DNA of 64,000 bases from Diorhabda sublineata (GCF_026230105.1 NC_079477.1:16807001-16871000); one strand, 5' to 3'; positions 46,798 through 57,689 are shown, counted from the stretch's first letter. Translations and numbers: made by a program. Notes: generated by a model not told the origin, from the sequence alone.

Positions 46798-46850
46798 ATG
46801 GCTGACACGCGTTTCGCTAACTAAGTTATCTTCTTCAGAGACCGAAAGTT
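46798..46850 (-). ncRNA. Hammerhead-like ribozyme motif
   Basis: On the minus strand: CTCTGAAGA, a stem GATAAC..GTTAGC, then GAAACGCGTGTC. The elements of a minimal hammerhead are in order: CUGANGA core, stem II, GAAA core, very short stem III, and a GUC cleavage triplet. One extra base lies between CUGAAGA and stem II, and stem II has a mismatch, so activity is doubtful. Related sequences lie at 54.15-54.24 kb. In animals such minimal hammerheads are carried by Penelope-like elements and some tandem or retro-repeats. Confidence 0.35.
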
Positions 46851-46859
46851 GTGCACTTT

Positions 46860-48925
46860 ATTAACTCGAAATATACCAAATCAAAACTAATATATATCCA
46901 CAAGTTATATGAATATATTAGAATGCCGCTTACCCTTCAGTTTAATTTATACTAACCACTTTACATAATGAGATTGCTTTATTATCTTTCTCACACAAAT
47001 TTAAAACACTTATTCAACGTTCACGCATTAAAATTCATAAAATAGAACTATAAATGATTCTTTTTCATCAGTGACAGTCTTCGTGCTCCTGTGTATGTGA
47101 ACTATTTCTAAAAATTCTCTTTTTCATGCTCTGAAATTTTCATAATTGAATATTTGAATATTTCTTGATATTTCATGGTTTTAGTTAACGCAGTTTTTGT
47201 TTTTGTATTAATGACTTTTCAAACTATTCTCCACCCATTGATATATCATAATCTTAATGCAACTACAAATTATTCAATTGATGGCTGCTACATATTTTTT
47301 AAATGTTACAACTGAAGAAAAATTATTTATGGTGAATAAAACAGATTTTTATTTTGATATTCATGATGCAAGTGACCTATTGATAAAATAATTATGCAAA
47401 TTTTCAATGTCAAGTAATTTTGATATTGACAGAAACCAAAATAGGTCGAAACGGCAATTTTTCACCTGTTTTTTGAAACTTTCTATCGAAATAAATCTTA
47501 AATCAACATGATTTAAAATCGGTTGTTTGTCAATTAGGCCAGTGTTTAAGAATTTTATTGACATATCCATTTCATGAGAAAACATCGATTTTTTTATTTT
47601 ATACTATGAACTATGGCTCACTATAGTTGAATTTAACGCAACACTTCATTTTACGCTAAATCGGAATTTGTGTTTGCTTACCTCTAATATTCGAAACTAA
47701 AATCTAAATTTATCATTAAAACCAATCTATTTTGAGTTTGTGTTGATGACGGTATAAATCAATTTTGTACACCAGACAAAAATTGCTGGAAACATATTAG
47801 CAATTTGCCAGCAATGGATATTTTTTTCGGAAATTGTATTTTTGCACTAATTTGTATTTTATCTGTTTTATATCTAAAATAGCCAAAATGAATTCAGTAG
47901 TATTGAGTATTTTATGGATTCTTTATACCTCTATAAATTGAAAGATTATCGCGCAAAAAAAGAATGAAGAATTAATGAATCACTGAAGTATGAAGTGGAT
48001 GTCTAGCAAATTTGATGTGTCGATTTAAGAAGCGAAGACAGCGACCCATCAAAGCATTTTTCTTATCTCTTCCACATCATTACCTTGTGCCCAGGGATGA
48101 TCAGATTTTTATTAACAATTATTCTATACAAATGTATAAACTATAGCGACCTTTATAAACGTTCTATTTTTAAAACACTTAATAAAAAAATTAGCTTGGG
48201 ATCAAGTAAATATTGAACATTAAAAACAAATCGTATTTTTATAATAAATAGGAAGACGTGTATAAGTATTACAAGTAATATTATAATAATAACGCAAACG
48301 TACTCGCCGCATATATGTATATTAATAGCAATTCATTTATCATCCAGTTCGCAACTATTGATGATATCAATTTATCTGAAACCATTCTCATTACCACTAT
48401 ACCATTCTATCACTAGTCAATATATCCGTAATCCTATATACTTTATCGAATTGTCATTCAAATCGAAACATCATGTAAACAACTACATTTTATTCAAAAA
48501 TGAAGTTTTGGACCTACAAGGTAAATTACAATATAAATCATAAATCAGTAACGGCGTTTTTTCTAAAATATTTTGTATTCATATTTACAAAAATACCAAT
48601 GTATTTTAATAATTTTTTTTCAATTTTCCAGTCATTTGAACCACCAAAAATAAGGTAAATATGTAATCTTACTGGTAAAGAAGGTTTACAATGCAAGTGT
48701 TAGGGAACGTCGATCTTCTAAACTAATGTTTATATAAATATTGTCGTACCGCTATCACAAAAAGCTTATATGATGTTATTTTTATGTATCTAATATCTTG
48801 TGTCGCCTTTCATGTTTAAAGGAGCCGTAAGTTGCTTGAAATTATGTCGGTATTCTGAAGTATACATTATTTGTTGTCTTTATTCTGATAGATTGTTAAT
48901 TTGTCTGAACCGATGGTCTTATAGG
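46860..48925. other. AT-rich non-coding stretch
   Basis: No gene or element recognised. Confidence 0.5.
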
Positions 48926-48929
48926 GTAG

Positions 48930-49010
48930 TGTTTCTCAATTGGATTTACTCCAAAGACCGGTAGAATTTTTCAGCAAGTTCTTGTAGATTGGAAATTTTG
49001 ATAATTCGAT
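48930..49010 (+). repeat. Possible hAT terminus
   Basis: TAGTGTTTCTCAATTGGATT and CCAAAGACCGGTAGAATTTT resemble the left end of hAT elements (CAGTGTTTCTCAA...). The first base is changed, and no matching right end or transposase was found. Confidence 0.35.
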
Positions 49011-49550
49011 TCATCGGCACAATTTTTACATTAGTATATTCAATTTACTTAAAATATTACATCGAGAATAAAACTACCAAAACAACTAAAACTCAAAAAA
49101 AAATTGCAATATGAATTAATGATACATTAACTTTTTTTATTAATGTATTAATAAAAACAACAATGAATGTCATTCGACGAATGTTTTTCTTCCAACGTTG
49201 GAAGTGGAACATTGGCCATGGGAAGTCGATATTTTGACACGCATCAAAGGAGTATCCAACTTTGGCACGAAGCTGGAACCAACACTTGTGGTACAACTAA
49301 ACACACTATTTGTCCTCTTGTGCGTGAATGCTACGTGTTTTGTATAAAAAACCAAAGTTGCCAGTATCATCTAAATTTTTATTTCTATAGGTAAGTTTAG
49401 GTGAGGCTGGGTTCAATGTTCAGCCAACACTGGAATGTGAATGTTGACGCAAACGTTGGACGCATCGGGTAGTACCTGTTCAAACAGAATAAGTGGATGC
49501 AAAATATGAAAAAAACAATTAGGGGATACATAAAACTTAAAATATAAAAT
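49011..49550. other. Non-coding stretch
   Basis: Two overlapping open frames of opposite sense (49093-49394) have no recognisable domain. Confidence 0.4.
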
Positions 49551-49567
49551 ACTTACTACCCATCAAT

Positions 49568-50060
49568 TTGGGTTTTTACAAATCCACAAATGATGCTATA
49601 TTCTCCCCCCTTAATAATGTGTACTCTAGCCCAAACAGCCATCACTCCACTGCAACAACTTTTTATAATTTTTCTAAGGCTTTCGATTGTGTTGATCATA
49701 ATATTTTAATCAACAAATTGCAGTACTACGGTTTCAGGGGAATACCGCATGGTTTAAGTCATACCTTACCAACAGAAGTCAGCTTGTAAGGGTTGTTTAA
49801 ACGATGGCTTCTTGTAAGCCAATAGAATTTGGAGTGCCCCAAGGCTCAGTACTAGGCCCTATTTTGTTTCTTCTGTTTACAAACGACATATCACAATCAC
49901 CCTTAAATCATGGTGCGATTCTAATCTTCTGTATCTTAACGTTTCTAAAGCCAAAGTTTTATCATATAAAAATACATTGCAGCCTTTTTTATTAAATAGC
50001 ACCACCATTGACGTTGTCGAATCTGTAAAATTCTTAAGGCTTGTAGTGGACAATTCCAAA
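49568..50060 (+). pseudogene. LINE reverse transcriptase, first part
   Basis: Blocks: GFYKSTNDAIFSPLNNVYSS, TATTFYNFSKAFDCVDHNIL (first catalytic Asp), INKLQYYGFRGIP, then after a one-base break near 49750 WFKSYLTNRSQLVRVV, KPIEFGVPQGSVLGPILFLL and FTNDIS. The sequence then jumps directly to ITLKSWCDSNLLYLNVSKTK: the YADD catalytic block has been deleted. It ends at VVESVKFLRLVVDNS, where foreign DNA begins. Closely similar sequence is found antisense at 55985-56700. Confidence 0.85.
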
Positions 50061-50469
50061 TAAAACTTATTATGCTCTATTTAGAAAGAGCCTAGAGTAA
50101 TAAATGCTCATCATAAATGCAAAACCCTGAAATTTTTAGTATGGTACTATACGTCCAAAATTTGGAATATTTAAATATGCCAATAATAAATAAGTAACTG
50201 GACAGAAATATATTTCCCCATAATTGACCGTACTAAAATGTAGGCGGTTACCTAGATAATCCCAATGGCCATCCTTTTCTTTCCAAAATTGAAGGATATG
50301 TTTATTTATCTCGCTATTTCACTACTTTCACACCAACCTCTGAATGTCCCCAAAAGTAATAAGACCCTTACCATCATCGCCGTTGCAATGGGTTTTTCGT
50401 AATTAATAAAATATTTTTATTGCTTTTTAATATATACAGTTATTTTTATTTAATTATTTACAAATACGA

Positions 50470-50470
<1 letters not shown>

Positions 50471-50534
<64 letters not shown>
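50471..50534. repeat. (TA)n microsatellite
   Basis: About 32 perfect TA units inside the DNA that interrupts the LINE. Confidence 0.95.
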
Positions 50535-50540
<6 letters not shown>

Positions 50541-50620
50541 TTCCTGTAACATATTAAAGAATGTTCATATTTGCAACATATGTATTTTATTCCTAAGAAC
50601 TAGTGGATGAATTGTTTAAA

Positions 50621-51210
50621 TTAATCATGAGAGGTTCTACAGTTTTGCCAGTCATGAGCAGTAATGTTTTTTAAAGCTTCGTTTAGTAATATTCTAACGC
50701 CCTTTAGTGTAAATGTTGTGTTTTTCCAAGCTATTTCGCCTTTAACTTCGATCGGATTGAGTTCACAGTGAAAGGGAGGAAGACGAATAATAGTAATTTG
50801 ACGATTTCTTGCCACTTATATTTTTTGTAGGGATTTTTATTTATTTTGACAATTGGCAAAAGTTCGTTTTTCACCAAGTCATTGTTGAATGTAATATTTT
50901 TTTGTAGTAACCAGTTAGTAATATCTTGTTTTCTCCATGACGTCGTAGGTAGACTTTCAACTTGTCTCGAGTTGTAACTGGCGTTGTCAAGAACAATTAC
51001 AAATCCGGCTGGAATAAGATCTAGCATTTGTGTAAAGTATTCTTCGAACACATGTGACAAACACGGCGCTAGAAATGCAGTTGTGTATTGGGAATTTTCT
51101 TTTATAGGACTTTTTCTTAAACTGAAACTTGTCAATAACCATTTAAGTATACCCTCTTGCAAAAGGTACCTAATTATCATTTTTCCCAGAAAACATTATA
51201 CGAATCGTTT
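50621..51210 (-). pseudogene. IS630/Tc1-type DDE transposase, catalytic C-terminal part
   Basis: A 149-codon frame gives FVIVLDNASYNSRQVESLPT (second catalytic Asp in VLDNASYHS), KQDITNWLLQKNITFNNDLV, NELLPIVKINKNPYKKYKWQ. After a frame change come ITIIRLPPFHCELNPIEVKG (third catalytic block, PxHCELNPIE) and KNTTFTLKGVRILLNEAL to a stop near 50624. The family is an insect Tc1/IS630-like transposase; a more decayed relative lies at 37060-37860. The N-terminal DNA-binding domain and first Asp are missing. It lies inside the LINE interruption. Confidence 0.85.
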
Positions 51211-51502
51211 TCAAATTAAACTGTCTGGTATAAGTATATACTATATACTATAAAGGGCGTGAAATATTCACCTGTCAACATCATTCCTTTCTTACAATAC
51301 CCCAAAGGAATTGTTTTCGCCGATAAGTAAACATAGTTGGAAATTTGAACTTGATGCAAAAAATTTCTTAGAAAATAAATGTTGTATTCATTTGCTAAGG
51401 TTTAATAAAATAAAATAATAAATTGTTCTTAAATGTGACTACGGCTACGGTGGCCAGGAGAGGGATTGATTTATTACTCTACACCCTTTCCGAATGGAGT
51501 AT

Positions 51503-51788
51503 AACAATTCACTAATTACATTTCCTACTCCATCATATATTTCATAAATATTAAATCTTGGCTCACTTCTAGGAATCTGTTTAATTCTTAATATAATTTT
51601 TACATAATTATTTTTAGCTACACATTATTGTCCAAATATTGAACTAGCTTTTAATAGAGTAGCCCATATTTACCGAGATGTTAATTATATATGATTATTA
51701 CGAACTTTACATGCAAACGGAATTTCTTTTTTTCTACCTGTTTATGTATCCATATTAGTCGAAGTATTTATTATAGATCTTTCATATT
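51503..51788 (+). pseudogene. cob: Nuclear mitochondrial fragment: cytochrome b N-terminus
   Basis: Read with the invertebrate mitochondrial code, the sequence gives NNSLITFPTPSYIS, LGSLLGICLI, HYCPNIELAFNRVAHIYRDV, NY(M)WLLRTLHANG with TGA as Trp, and after a one-base deletion in a T run HISRSIYYSSFI. This is the order of the N-terminal region of cytochrome b (the PTPSNIS, GSLLG, RDVNYGWLLRTLHANG and GIYYGS blocks). It is ~285 bp, diverged, with a frameshift and in-frame TAA codons, so it is an old NUMT. Its right edge (CATATT) overlaps the resumption of the LINE, suggesting microhomology joining. Confidence 0.85.
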
Positions 51789-52200
51789 GCTGCCTTATCT
51801 AAAAAATTAAGTTCCTCCGGTTTTGCGTTGGGATCAGTTTCCAAAGAACTGAACTTTTCCACCTCCTTGACAGTCTATTATGCCCTTATTGAGTCGCATC
51901 TCCGATATGCCCTTTTATCTGTAGTACGTCTGGTGCGACTCAATTTGAGCGAATCTTCAAACTACAGAAGAGAACTGTTAGATATTTACTCAGATTAAAC
52001 CGCAGGGCTCACTGTAGGGACTTCTTTAAAAGATTTAAAATTCTGATTCTTCATTCCTTATTCATATTTGAATCCGTTTGCCTAATTCGTAAACACGCTT
52101 CTCCAATTTTCTGCATTCCGCAATAATTTGAGGGCATATTTACTGGAAAGTGCCTTCTACTCTGTAAACAACTTCTATTCAAATAATAATATTTAATTGC
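51783..52200 (+). pseudogene. LINE reverse transcriptase, C-terminal part
   Basis: Blocks: AALSKKLSSSGFALGSVSKE, LNFSTSLTVYYALIESHLRY, then in shifted frames QFERIFKLQKRTVRYLLRLN, RRAHCRDFFKRFKILILHSL, FIFESVCLIRKHAS, and finally LRAYLLESAFYSVNNFYS with a stop near 52197. It continues the RT at 49568-50060 almost without missing residues. Several frameshifts. Confidence 0.85.
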
Positions 52201-52434
52201 GGACATGCTGCATACTGGTTTAATTTTTGCTATGTACTTATATACGACTTATATACTAATTATTACCTATAATTTTGTTATTCATTGTGATTTTCTTTTG
52301 TGTATGGAAATTTTCTTTTATTTGCATCTTTATTTAGATATTTTTATATTTGTTTTTTAATGTTTACAAGGTTTTATCCAAAAATTGTAACAATTTCTTG
52401 ACAATAAAGCATTTTTTTTCTCTCTCTCTCTATT

Positions 52435-52790
52435 ATGAGCATTCACTTTCATTATAGGTATATTCACCTATAATTGATGAAAAATCAAAGTTAGATATTT
52501 AACAGTAATGTATAATTTCACACACTGTATAAATTATGTATTGTATGTAATGAACTACGATTGGAAATGGTAATCCAATTTTCTAAGCAGTTTTTTAAAA
52601 AAAATTAGTAATCAAATTTATTAAAAATTACAGTTTCTCACTATAACTCAATCCCGAAATTATACAAATTATATTAATATAAATATAAAATTTTCAAAAA
52701 ACTTTTTATACATTGAAAAATAGATGTTTTTATTTATGTATTTATTTATTTATACACTAATGATTAAACTTTTGCTTAACTAGGAATAAT
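52435..52790 (+). repeat. Left arm of the fold-back element
   Basis: Inverted copy of 53262-53611, with small insertions and deletions. Confidence 0.85.
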
Positions 52791-53261
52791 AACAATACAA
52801 GTGTATACTCGATCAATCGACAGTTATATTTCCATTGTCTAGAAAAGCAGGGAATAAATATGATTATAGTTATTTCGAGAAAATAGACCATTATTCAATT
52901 TCTTTTCCTACGTAATAGCATCTATTTCTACTTAATTACTTCAAAAACTCTTTGGAAATTTTGAGACGAACTCAAATTTGTTCAAAATCCTTTGAGAACT
53001 TTTACGAAACTTCTTATTATGAATATGACTTGAAGTATTTTTGATATTCTCACAACAAAAATTAACGACAGTATAAGTTGAGCTGCTCTTTAAATTAATT
53101 GTTCCTAACGTTGTGGTCTCCCGGAGCTACTGACTCTTGCGTGACGAAGAATGAAAATTAAAAAATGTAACGATCATATTCGAAGTTTAAAACTCCAGTC
53201 ATTATTTTCACTCTAAAAAGTAAATGATAATTGGCATTATTCAATACTAAAATTCTGCTAT

Positions 53262-53611
53262 ACTATTTCTTGATTAACCAACGTGTTAACCATTAGTGTA
53301 TAAATAAAACAAAACATCTATCTCACAATGTATGACAAGTTTTTTGAAAAAAATAAGTTAATTTGTATAATGTCGGGGTTCAGTTATACTGACAGTTTGT
53401 AATTTTTAATAAATTTTATTAATAGTTTTTGTTTTAAAAATGCTCAGAACAATAGATTACTTTTTCTTATCGTAGTTTATTACATACAATGCTAATGTAT
53501 ACATAATTTATACAGTGTGTGAAATTAGATATAACTGCCAAATATCTAGCTTTGATGTATCATCAATTATATGTAAATATATAATGGAATTAACTTAAGT
53601 TAATGCTCATA
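53262..53611 (-). repeat. Right arm of the fold-back element
   Basis: Inverted copy of 52435-52790. Confidence 0.85.
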
Positions 53612-54095
53612 GTATTGTCCAATGATTATTTGATAATATCCTAATTGTGATCGACATTTATTTTCAACATTCTCAATTGACTTGGGATGAAATTACTCAG
53701 CATTCATTTCTTATCCGTGCTTTTAAATTATTAATACTTGCTGCTTTTGTTTCAAATACTTTGCTTATCAAGTATCTACCGTTATTAAAAGGAATCCAAA
53801 GTATTTCGTTCTGGGGATCTTGGTGGCCATTTTACTTCTACCTATTCATCCGCCTGTGAATACAGTATCAAGCTGATTAAACTGTTCAACTTAAAAATTA
53901 TCAGATTTCTATATGGTATAGATAATAAGATGTTTTTGAACAGATAAGAGATTTTTTTTTATATCTGCACTAATGGGATTTTTTTATTTGTACTTGTTTT
54001 TGTTAAAAGTTTGTTTTCATTGTATTCTTTTTTTATTTTATTTAAAGAACTGGTATATATGTAGCAGGTAATTTCATTCAACATTTTTATCAATA
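53612..54095. other. AT-rich non-coding stretch
   Basis: The 70-codon hydrophobic open frame at 53647-53859 matches nothing I know, and I do not call it a gene. Confidence 0.45.
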
Positions 54096-54129
54096 CTATA
54101 GAGAAGCACACTGTTTACATCAACACTAC

Positions 54130-54260
54130 AACAACACTCACAATAACACTGTCTGACGCGCGTTTCAATAACCAACTTATCGTGTTATTGTGAACACCTT
54201 CAGTCTCTGAAGACAATAAATTGGTTATCAAGAAGCGCGTCAGGCAATGTAATTTTGAGT
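54130..54260. ncRNA. Inverted pair of hammerhead-like motifs
   Basis: Minus strand (about 54190-54140): CTGAAGG, a long stem closed by AATAAC..GGTTATT, then GAAACGCGCGTC. Plus strand (about 54197-54232): CTGAAGACAATAAATTGGTT, ATCAAGAAGCGCGTCAGG, the same motif with GAAA changed to AGAA. The two copies face each other and continue into matching flanks (CAGACAGTGT and CAGGCAATGT). Each resembles the motif at 46.8 kb. One core base is altered in each, so both look degenerate. Confidence 0.35.
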
Positions 54261-54299
54261 TTAGTGGTAGTGTAAAAAATTTTGTGCGACTTTAGTTTT

Positions 54300-55145
54300 T
54301 AATTGCTAACTAAAAGCCAGTGTTGACATTTAACAATGACACTATATTTAGACATTGTGTATATTATTGTATAACGATTAGAAATACTGATCGATAAATT
54401 TAACCATTTCTAAAAAAAAATAAAACTTATTCCAAAACAAAGATTCATAGATTTATTTCTATCCATACGAGAACCCCACTACACATAGAATTTGCCTTGC
54501 TTGGGTCATGAAATATCAGTTCTTGGTTAAGTGAGAGCCACAATTTGGAACCGCAATTTCCTCTCGAGACCGCCGTGTTATGCAGCGCCTAGTATTAGGA
54601 AATGTTTGAGCTGCTTTGTAATAGTGTTGTCCCTCGGGAGGTAAGAACACGTTCATTTAATTAATCATTAGCTCTGAATCACGATGAGTTGCGTATTTTA
54701 ACGAAAACTTCTCCAAGGTGAACCGCTAACTATAAATATACAGTGTACTCACAAAGTAACGTAACTTGCTAATTTTACTAAAGTTTTTTCAAAATTTTAG
54801 ATTTTCTTCATAAATCGATTAGGGGACATAATTGTGGCAGTTAGAACTGTGAGGCTTACCAATCTGTGTGTACCTCGAACGTGTGGATGCTGAGCACTAA
54901 CCATTGATGTGGTCTGCAGTTTTTTCCTCTTCTATCCCTAAGCGATATTCCTGACCTTTTGTGAAATCTATAGCATACTGAAAGCGTCTTTGATGATAAT
55001 AGTTGTAGTCTGCATCTTTTAAATATAGTAATTGATTGAAATAAGAGAGGCTCAAGGCGCATATATGTGTACCTTAGCTTGTGTCATGCGAGTTATTTCC
55101 ATTTAACACGCAGAATACTGAGCGATGTAATAGCTAACATTTGGG
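54300..55145. other. Non-coding stretch with a possible Tc1-type terminus
   Basis: TATACAGTGTACTCACAAAG at 54738-54757, followed by TAACGTAACTTG, looks like a Tc1/mariner tip and precedes the Tc1-like fragment at 55.2 kb. No matching inverted right end was found. The minus frame at 54856-55062 is unassigned. Confidence 0.35.
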
Positions 55146-55149
55146 CTAC

Positions 55150-55440
55150 ACCAAGAATGAGTTTTGGGACCGTTGAATGATTTGCTAATATCAGTTTGGC
55201 GAACGGGGCAAGTACTGCAGCAACTGGAACGTTTTGTTACCAGTATTGAGAGGATGTGGCATCACTTCGAGCGAGAGAAAGCGCGAACAGCATCACCCCT
55301 CCGTAAAACCTTCTTGTCTTTGACCACAGCAGGAACGGTGATGCTCTTCATATTTTTCGTCTGGTACTGTGAAACATCCCGCAGCCTACGCAATTCTATT
55401 GTGTGTTCCTCACGTAGAGAGTAAGTGTACTCTACAATAA
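55150..55440 (+). pseudogene. Tc1-like transposase DNA-binding fragment
   Basis: The 86-codon frame includes LISVWRTGQVLQQLERFVTS, IERMWHHFERE, ARTASP.R.TFLSLTTAGTV and ends SSRRE. The spacing of the helix-turn-helix (VW.TG..L.QLE......R.W..F), the TASP/R linker and the TTA block fits the N-terminus of Tc1-like transposases. The catalytic domain is not visible downstream. Short and diverged, so moderate certainty only. Confidence 0.45.
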
Positions 55441-55444
55441 TGTT

Positions 55445-55980
55445 CATCAATATCTCTTTAGTGTCACACAAAGTTTACTGGCCATTCAATCGACAACGAA
55501 ATTAATGACACAGTAGATGACAAATTCTTGTCACAGCTACAGAAATTCTGTGAACATAATATCCTTCGGCTCGTTAAAAATGGGATAGTTGGACTGAGGC
55601 CTCTATTAATTACTTTTGAAAAATAGCTTCAATTGTTTTTCGTTATTTTATTATTAAAACAATTACCGTAACTTGCAATTTTCAATATATTTTTTTGATA
55701 ATAATTTTTGATAAGAAGAAGACTGCTTTGTTGACAAAAAATTATAAATATGAAGTATACAAAAAAATAATACAATAAGTAATGATATTAAATTTTAAAA
55801 TAAAGATTGTCAAAATTTTATATGTAATATACATTACATGTATAAATTGTATACATAGTCGAAACAAATTGAATGATGTGAATAAACCAGATAATAAAAT
55901 TGAATACCCTGAAATCCTAAAATATGTAATAGAAATTAATATTAATATTACATCAGTAGGATGCTCAGAATTAAATATTA
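55445..55980. other. AT-rich non-coding stretch
   Basis: The 81-codon plus-strand frame at 55782-56027 is Ile/Asn/Lys-rich low complexity and overlaps the end of the antisense LINE. Not called. Confidence 0.45.
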
Positions 55981-55984
55981 GAAT

Positions 55985-56700
55985 AAGAATAAGAGTCGCT
56001 TACAACGTAAAAGGCACTTTTAAGTAGATATGCCTCAAATTCGTAAAAAGTGCGGGAAAACGTGTTATAGGTTTGATTTCAATTGATAAATGATTGTGCA
56101 TGCATTCGCACTGTACAGTATTGAGCACTCAACTAATTCTGAAAGTGGAGTAGGCAGATAAAGATCGCGCTCCGTGTTCCTAAGTGCATAGCTGTGCTTA
56201 CGAATTACGCAAAGAGAATCAAACATGAATAAAGAAATGAGAGTCAATATTTTGAATCTTTCAAAGTAGTTCCGGTAGTGAGTCCTATTGTTTAGCCTGA
56301 GTAAGTATCTAACAGCTCATGAAAATTCGTTCAAATTGAGTAGCAAAACACGTACTCCAGAAGGGAAGTGCATATGGGAGATGCGATTCAAAAAGGGCAT
56401 AATAAACTGTTATAGAGGTTGATAAGTTTTTTTCTTTGGAAACTGATTTTAACGCTAAACGGGCAGAATTTAGTTTTTCAACTAAAGCGGCCTATGCAAC
56501 TTTCATCTCAAAGAATTTTCTACAACAAACCTCAAGAATATTACAGATTTAAATACGCCAATGGTGGTGTTATTGAGTACAAAAGGATGCAACATATTTT
56601 ATACAAAAAAACTCTACTTTTTGAAACGTTCAGATACAGAAGATTGGAATCGCACCATGATTTAAGGGTGATTAGGTCGCTAGATATGGTCCTATGAAGT
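55985..56700 (-). pseudogene. Second copy of the jockey-like LINE, 3' part, antisense
   Basis: On the minus strand from 56700: ISSDLITLKSWCDSNLLYLN, VSKSRV, then decayed sequence, LLRLNNRTHYRNYFERFKIL, TLISLFMFDSLCVIRKHSYA, LRNTERDLYLPTPLSELVEC, SILYSANAC, and a tail resembling IYLKVPFTL. These match, block for block, the LINE at 49.6-52.2 kb (SWCDSNLLYLNVSK; LLRLN..HCR.FF.RFKIL; RKH). It is 5'-truncated upstream of the SWCDS block and carries stops. Confidence 0.8.
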
Positions 56701-57640
56701 AAGTTTAATGTCATGACATCTGGGTTGTTCCAAGAGAAACTAGTTTCGTCCGCTGATGTCTAGACTTGTGCTGGTGAGTTATAAGTTAAAAGATACGAGA
56801 GGTGCTTTATTTAAATCGTGGTATTGCAAATCACTGAAAGATGTTGTAGAGGAGTGATGGTTGTTTAGGCTGGAGTTGTTCAGGAGTACACATTATTTAG
56901 GATGGAGAATAAAGCATCATGTGTGAATTTGTTACTAAAAAAATCCAAAGTGATGGTAGTATATTTCACATTTAATAATAATAGAAATAATCAAAGTCTA
57001 TTCCTAGGGCCCCTATGGTAATTACCGCCTTACATAATTATTTAATATCAATTTAAATGATGACTCTAAAAATTTTTTTCTCTCTTATTCTCTGTAATGA
57101 TTAGCAATAACGTAATTTTAAAATAATTATATTAGGGGGCCAAGTACACATAGGGGACCTGGCGACTAGCGAGTGGTGACATCTATTCAGCACTAATCAA
57201 TTGTTTAACACTTACTTGAAAAAGCGTACAATACTTTATTATATCGGTTAGGTAATTATTTAAATGATTTTGAAAACGCTTGAATTTTCAGCTCTAAGCT
57301 GAAGTTACTATAATTATTAGCAGCATTTCTTAAACTAAGGATCATCGAATTCCCTTAGCTTAATTATAAGATTTATCCCTACTGATAATCATTCTGTGGT
57401 ATACATTGTTTAGTGCTCCTAAAGAATTAATTATATTACATAACCCCGAGCCACTTACAAAAGAAAAGGAAGATTAAAAGATAAACTTTATCAATTTAAT
57501 AATTCCACAAGTTATTTTCTTATAAATAGTTTCGATAGGCTAGTTGACAACATTTGGAAATTAGTTTAAAACTATAACTTAGCATCTATTTCACCCCAAA
57601 AATATATTATTTTGCGAAAAATGGGTTTTTTACGTTAGTA
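56701..57640. other. AT-rich non-coding stretch
   Basis: No gene recognised. Confidence 0.5.
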
Positions 57641-57689
57641 TTTTGAGTTTTTAAAAATGAACTTGAAATTGACCGCGAAAAAGGCCAAG

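Larger units (their letters stand above)
49555..52432 (+). mobile_element. Jockey-like LINE split by 1.7 kb of foreign DNA
   Basis: The first half (RT, 49568-50060) stops at VKFLRLVVDNS, and the second half resumes at ~51783 with AALSKKLSS. These are only a handful of residues apart in the protein, so one LINE copy appears interrupted by 50061-51782. The 3' end is marked by a C-terminus at ~52197, a short 3' UTR, AATAAA near 52404, and a T/CT-rich tail to 52432. The interrupting DNA holds a (TA)n tract, a DDE transposase fragment and a mitochondrial cytochrome b fragment. Confidence 0.75.
52435..53611. mobile_element. Fold-back (long inverted arm) element
   Basis: The left arm 52435-52790 and right arm 53262-53611 are reverse complements over ~350 bp at high but imperfect identity. 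Examples are TATGAGCATT at the tip, TATAATTGATGA, TTTCACACACTGTATAAATT, TTATTAAAAATTAC and TTTATACACTAATG at the inner edge. About 470 bp of unrelated non-coding sequence forms the middle. There is no coding capacity. It starts immediately after the LINE 3' tail. Confidence 0.85.

Noticed and set aside
53647..53859. Small membrane protein gene
   Set aside because: Hydrophobic by virtue of AT-rich codons; no homologue recognised and no supporting context.
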